This document shows positions 60,624-64,000 of a stretch of DNA of 64,000 nucleotides, one piece after another. The first letter of the stretch is position 1; each line of letters opens with the position of its first letter. Origin of the DNA: an uncultured Bacillota bacterium. GTDB taxonomy: Bacteria > Bacillota_I > Bacilli_A > Erysipelotrichales > Coprobacillaceae. Position numbers and translations under genes: made by a program. The notes beneath the pieces were generated by a model. It worked only from the letters and a program-made list of their open reading frames with translations, searched no databases and was not told where the DNA came from. The stretch is taken from NCBI GenBank assembly GCA_949290865.1, contig CASETM010000100.1, positions 1 to 64,000 of the forward strand, in the 5' to 3' direction.

Positions 60624-62978
60624 ATGAAAATATTTGATCATGATTATACTGGTTTAACAACCGCTGAAGTCACTGAACGTAAACAGGAAAATAAAGTCAA
60701 TATTGTAAAATCTGAAATCACAAAAACCTATCAGGAAATATTTGTCAATAATATATTTACCTTTTTCAACCTGATCAATGTGATTTTATTGGCCTGCGTT
60801 TTCTTTGTCGGGTCATATCGAAATATGCTTTTTATCCTTGTTGTCATTTTTAATACATTAACAGGAATATATCAGGAAATCAAAGCAAAACTCACTCTCG
60901 ATAAGCTTGCAATCCTTCACGATAATACAATCGAAGTTTTACGTAATAATGACATTGTTGAAATCAGTATCAGTGAAATTGTTCTCGATGATCTGCTGAT
61001 TCTGGTTAATGGTGATCAGATTCCGGCCGACAGCATTATGATCGAAGGTCAGCTAGAAGTGAATGAATCATTACTCACTGGTGAATCAGATGCCATTTTA
61101 AAAACAAAAAATGACCTTCTCTATTCTGGCAGTTATATTACTTCAGGAAAAGCGTTATGTAAAGTTATTCATGTCGGTCGTAACAATTATGTTCACCGTC
61201 TGATCGAAGAAGCGAAAAAAAGCAAAGAAAAAGAATCACAATTAAACATTGCCTTAAATAAAATCTTAAAAATCATTTCGATCATTATCGTACCATTGGC
61301 TATTCTGCTTTTTTTGAAAGAGTATTTTGTCGGAAAAGCTTTATTTGAAGATGCCGTTGTTTCAACTGTTGCTGCTGTTTTAGGTATGATTCCATCGGGT
61401 CTGGTGCTGTTAACTTCCATCGCACTGACATTAAGTATTATTCGTCTGGCTAAAAAACAGACCCTTGTTCAAGATCTCTTCTGCATTGAAACACTGGCAA
61501 GAGTTGATACAATCTGTTTAGATAAAACCGGTACTTTAACTGAAGGCAAGATGAAAGTTGAAAAAATGATTTCATTGAACGATGATCTTGATATTGAAAA
61601 AATGATAAGGAATATGAACTACTATCTTGATGATCAGAATGTCACTGCTTTGGCCCTGAATGAACGATTTCCAAAAAAGAACGACTATGAGCCATGGTTC
61701 CTGGTTCCCTTTTCTTCACAGCGAAAATACAGTGCGGTTTCTTTTCAGAATATGGGAACAGTTTATATCGGCGCACATCAGTTTCTATTTAAGGATGAAG
61801 ACAAACATATCAAAAATATCAGTGATCAATATACCAAAGATGGATATAGAGTTCTGGCTGTTGGCTTCAGTAGACAGATCTTGGATGACAATATCATCTT
61901 GAATGATATCGAATGCATTGGTCTGATTATTTTGTCCGATATTATCAGAGCAGATGCCAGTGACACTCTGTCCTACTTTAAAAAACAGGGTACTGCCATT
62001 AAGATCATTTCTGGTGATGATCCTATGACCGTTTCAGCCATTGCCAAACGTGTCGGCATCGAAGATCATCAGCAGTATATTGATGCCAGCACAATCAAAA
62101 GTGATGAAGAAATATATGATGCAGTAAAAAAATATACGATTTTTGGACGCGTTTCTCCTGCACAGAAAAAACAAATGGTCCTGGCATTACAGAAACAGGA
62201 ACATATTGTCGCAATGACCGGTGATGGTGTAAACGATGTTCTTGCCTTGAAAAGCGCGGACTGTTCAATTGCCATGGCATCGGGAAGTGATGCTGCAAAA
62301 AATGCTGCCAATATTGTTTTGTTAGATAACAATTTTTCCGCCATGCCACATATTGTTCATGAAGGCAGACGTGTCATCAATAATATTACCGCGTCTTCTT
62401 CAATGTATCTGATCAAAACAATATTTTCGGTTCTACTGTCTGCTGGAATGATCCTCATTGGCTACGGATATCCTTTTGAACCGATTCAGCTGACAGTCAT
62501 CAGTGCCTGCTGTGTAGGTATTCCAACATTCTTTTTAACATACGAACCAAACTTCAATCGCGTCAAAGGTGATTTCTTGAAAACCGTATTCAGAAACGCC
62601 TTCCCTTTTGCATTTATGATTGCTGTTTCTGCAACTGCAATTGTTAATGGTGGCCGAGTTTTAGGATATGATTCAAAAATGCTCTATACAATCTGTGTTT
62701 TACTGACTTCATGGAGCTATTACAGTGGTTTAAAACATATTTATTCACCACTGACAACTTATCGTGCTGCTATTATTTATGTTATGCAGTTTGTTCTCTA
62801 TATGTGTTTATATCTGGGACATCGTTTTTTAGATTTGGGAAACATTGATTATACAGGAGCAATTCTGTTAATGTTTATCGTTACTTTTTCCAAAGCGTTC
62901 TATCTGCTGGGATTCAGACTGTTTGACTTTCTGTATCGTCATTTATTTGTCAGAATCATTAATCGTATCAATATATAA
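60624..62978 (+). CDS. cation-transporting P-type ATPase (CtpE-like)
   Basis: A 784-residue HAD-type P-ATPase without metal-binding N-domains. YTGLTTAEVTERKQENKVN opens; actuator LLTGESDAIL; CLDKTGTLTEGKMKVEK is the phosphorylation site; GRVSPAQKKQMVLALQKQ; hinge TGDGVNDVLALKSADCSIAM. The membrane motif is MIPSGLVLL in TM4, rather than CPC. The layout resembles the CtpE group (Ca2+ uptake in mycobacteria and streptococci), so calcium is a reasonable guess. SD AAAGGAGG. The SIR2 gene follows after 20 bases. Confidence 0.88.
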   Translation: MKIFDHDYTGLTTAEVTERKQENKVNIVKSEITKTYQEIFVNNIFTFFNLINVILLACVFFVGSYRNMLFILVVIFNTLTGIYQEIKAKLTLDKLAILHDNTIEVLRNNDIVEISISEIVLDDLLILVNGDQIPADSIMIEGQLEVNESLLTGESDAILKTKNDLLYSGSYITSGKALCKVIHVGRNNYVHRLIEEAKKSKEKESQLNIALNKILKIISIIIVPLAILLFLKEYFVGKALFEDAVVSTVAAVLGMIPSGLVLLTSIALTLSIIRLAKKQTLVQDLFCIETLARVDTICLDKTGTLTEGKMKVEKMISLNDDLDIEKMIRNMNYYLDDQNVTALALNERFPKKNDYEPWFLVPFSSQRKYSAVSFQNMGTVYIGAHQFLFKDEDKHIKNISDQYTKDGYRVLAVGFSRQILDDNIILNDIECIGLIILSDIIRADASDTLSYFKKQGTAIKIISGDDPMTVSAIAKRVGIEDHQQYIDASTIKSDEEIYDAVKKYTIFGRVSPAQKKQMVLALQKQEHIVAMTGDGVNDVLALKSADCSIAMASGSDAAKNAANIVLLDNNFSAMPHIVHEGRRVINNITASSSMYLIKTIFSVLLSAGMILIGYGYPFEPIQLTVISACCVGIPTFFLTYEPNFNRVKGDFLKTVFRNAFPFAFMIAVSATAIVNGGRVLGYDSKMLYTICVLLTSWSYYSGLKHIYSPLTTYRAAIIYVMQFVLYMCLYLGHRFLDLGNIDYTGAILLMFIVTFSKAFYLLGFRLFDFLYRHLFVRIINRINI

Positions 62979-62998
62979 AAGCAAGGGAGATATGATCT

Positions 62999-63835
62999 AT
63001 GAAAAAGATTTTAATGGAAGTAAAAAAAGCCATGCAGGATCATAAGCTGGTCATCTTTGTCGGTGCTGGTGTATCAAAAAACTCACATGTTCCCACATGG
63101 GGACAGCTGGTGAGAACTTATGCCAAAAAACTGAATTATAAGCATCAGGAGTTTCTGTCAACTGATGAATATATTAAGATACCACAGTATTTTTTCAGTC
63201 AGGATACATCCCCTGGCCACCAGGATTACTATCAGATTTTACGTGATGCTTTTCATGATAATTTTAAGCCGAATATTTTAAATGATCTCATTGTTTCCCT
63301 GAAGCCAGAACATATCATCACAACCAATTATGACCATTTGCTTGATCATTATGACTATGATGTCATTACCAGTGACAGAGATCTGCTGAAAGCCAATTCT
63401 CATCATTATTTAATGAAAATGCATGGTGATATTGATGATATTGAACATGTTGTTTTCAAGGAAGATGATTACCTGCGTTTTTCACAGACACATATTCTGA
63501 TGGAACTGTATATCAAATCCTTGCTGATCGATCATATTTTTCTTTTTGTTGGCTATTCTTTAAATGACTATAATCTGAAAACCTTCTTAAGCTGGATCGA
63601 ATATTTCGGACAGGAAAAAAAAGTTAAAGAAAACATGCACACCAATTATCTCATTACCAATGATATTTTGCCTGATCAGCATTATCTTTTTGCATATTAT
63701 CAGCAAAAAAACATCCAGGTTATTGATTTAAATAACCTGGACGAAGATTTACTGATCCTTTCACGAGATGTTGCTCTCGAAGATGATATTGGAAAAAAGA
63801 CATATATATGTCTTGAATATTTAAAAAACTGTTAA
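62999..63835 (+). CDS. SIR2-like domain protein
   Basis: A 278-residue single-domain SIR2_2 protein. NAD-site motifs: VIFVGAGVSKNS (GAGVS 22-26), TTNYDHLLD (N110) and the catalytic His in MKMHGDIDD (H142), then FVGYSLNDYNLKTFL. The set is complete, so NAD hydrolysis is possible. Such domains act as NADases in anti-phage systems (Thoeris ThsA, DSR), usually fused or paired with sensors; none is evident here. It is 20 bases behind the P-type ATPase with the SD AAGGGAG, hence co-transcribed. Confidence 0.85.
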   Translation: MKKILMEVKKAMQDHKLVIFVGAGVSKNSHVPTWGQLVRTYAKKLNYKHQEFLSTDEYIKIPQYFFSQDTSPGHQDYYQILRDAFHDNFKPNILNDLIVSLKPEHIITTNYDHLLDHYDYDVITSDRDLLKANSHHYLMKMHGDIDDIEHVVFKEDDYLRFSQTHILMELYIKSLLIDHIFLFVGYSLNDYNLKTFLSWIEYFGQEKKVKENMHTNYLITNDILPDQHYLFAYYQQKNIQVIDLNNLDEDLLILSRDVALEDDIGKKTYICLEYLKNC

Positions 63836-63839
63836 CCTT

Positions 63840-63869
63840 AAAACTAATCGGCATCGATTAGTTTTTTTT
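63840..63869. terminator. bidirectional terminator
   Basis: AAAACTAATCG/CGATTAGTTTT with a four-base loop and T-runs on both strands, between the SIR2 gene and the convergent edge gene. It contains that gene's stop. Confidence 0.9.
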
Positions 63870-64000
63870 CAATATAATTAATACATTGCTGTTCAATTTC
63901 ATCCATCTGCTGCTGCAAACAACCCTGATATAAAAATCTTCTCATATTTTTTCTGACATAGTCTGTATATTTAAGATACTTGTAGCTTGATAAAAAATTG
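63844..64000 (-). CDS. 3' end of a gene entering from the right edge
   Basis: The last 51 or so codons of a minus-strand frame: NFLSSYKYLKYTDYVRKNMR..., helical and charged, with QQQMDEIEQQ and a KKLIDAD end, stop TAG at 63844. No product can be named. The frame is open to the edge, has Gln/Lys/Glu-rich helix character and ends inside a proper terminator, which supports a real gene. Confidence 0.55.
   Translation of the reverse strand, partial: NFLSSYKYLKYTDYVRKNMRRFLYQGCLQQQMDEIEQQCINYIEKKLIDAD

Noticed and set aside
62999-63835. A full known anti-phage system (Thoeris, DSR)
   Set aside because: Only the SIR2 part is present; no TIR, SMC or other partner gene is visible within the window.

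Overview
The window is a gene-dense, AT-rich stretch of a low-GC, spore-forming Firmicute chromosome. Gene content and order fit the Erysipelotrichia (Coprobacillus/Thomasclavelia-like): Bacillus-type synteny blocks are kept but thinned, and NadD is fused to YqeK as in the related Mollicutes. The lineage is an inference; no rRNA gene is present to confirm it. There are no rRNA, tRNA, CRISPR, prophage or insertion sequences. Apart from the decayed gene at 20242-21475, no stretch over 300 bases lacks a gene.

Layout. 1-970: a gene running off the left edge, an MBL-fold hydrolase and rpmG. 1186-11257: the Bacillus spoIIIAH-to-spo0A block (spoIIIAH, asp23, nusB, xseAB, ispA, dxs, tlyA, recN, spoIVB, spo0A), lacking accBC, folD and argR. 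11289-15411: dinB, spoIIM, xerD, deoB and a small membrane protein. 15480-19480 (minus): purF, the PFL/ACT pair and two orphan PTS EIIB proteins. 19635-21475: a YfcE-type phosphodiesterase, then a GH125 alpha-mannosidase pseudogene. 21561-28544 (minus): an XRE regulator and the yqeH operon (yqeH, yhbY, nadD-yqeK, rsfS, yqeM, mtnN, U32 peptidase). 28681-34630: sigK, parE-parC and divergent plsY. 34857-38640 (minus): a phosphatase, yneF, a sirA candidate, tkt, ynzC and a 6S-like RNA. 38659-46636 (minus): ymfH/ymfF-type M16 peptidases, spoIIIE/ftsK, an RNase J2-like protein and dpaB-dpaA. 47108-51742: membrane proteins, a DJ-1 protein, coaBC, coaX, a DUF421 protein and a LUD protein. 51760-56989 (minus): feoAB and a zinc/cadmium exporter with its SmtB-like repressor. 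57094-63835: an isochorismatase, ilvE, a 49-codon small ORF, citrate synthase, a CtpE-like P-type ATPase and a SIR2 protein. A partial gene enters from the right edge.

The dominant theme is sporulation: spo0A, sigK, spoIIM, spoIIIAH, spoIVB, dpaAB, spoIIIE/ftsK and a probable sirA lie among housekeeping genes. The most interesting signal is in the leaders of these genes. At spoIIM, dpaA and spoIVB the start codon lies inside the 3' arm of a strong inverted repeat (13, 13 and 10 pairs). At spoIIM and dpaA the 5' arm coincides with a sigma-E-like or sigma-K-like -10 element, and the Shine-Dalgarno sits in the loop. A sporulation transcript starting in the loop would lack the 5' arm and be translatable, whereas read-through from the upstream gene would fold and hide the start codon. 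This is a sequence-based hypothesis.

Other points worth attention are a J2-type RNase J with several altered metal ligands, the multiply broken GH125 gene, an orphan SIR2 NADase-like gene joined to a P-type ATPase gene, an exact 24-bp AT-rich inverted repeat, and an SmtB operator/promoter pair in front of a His-rich metal ATPase.
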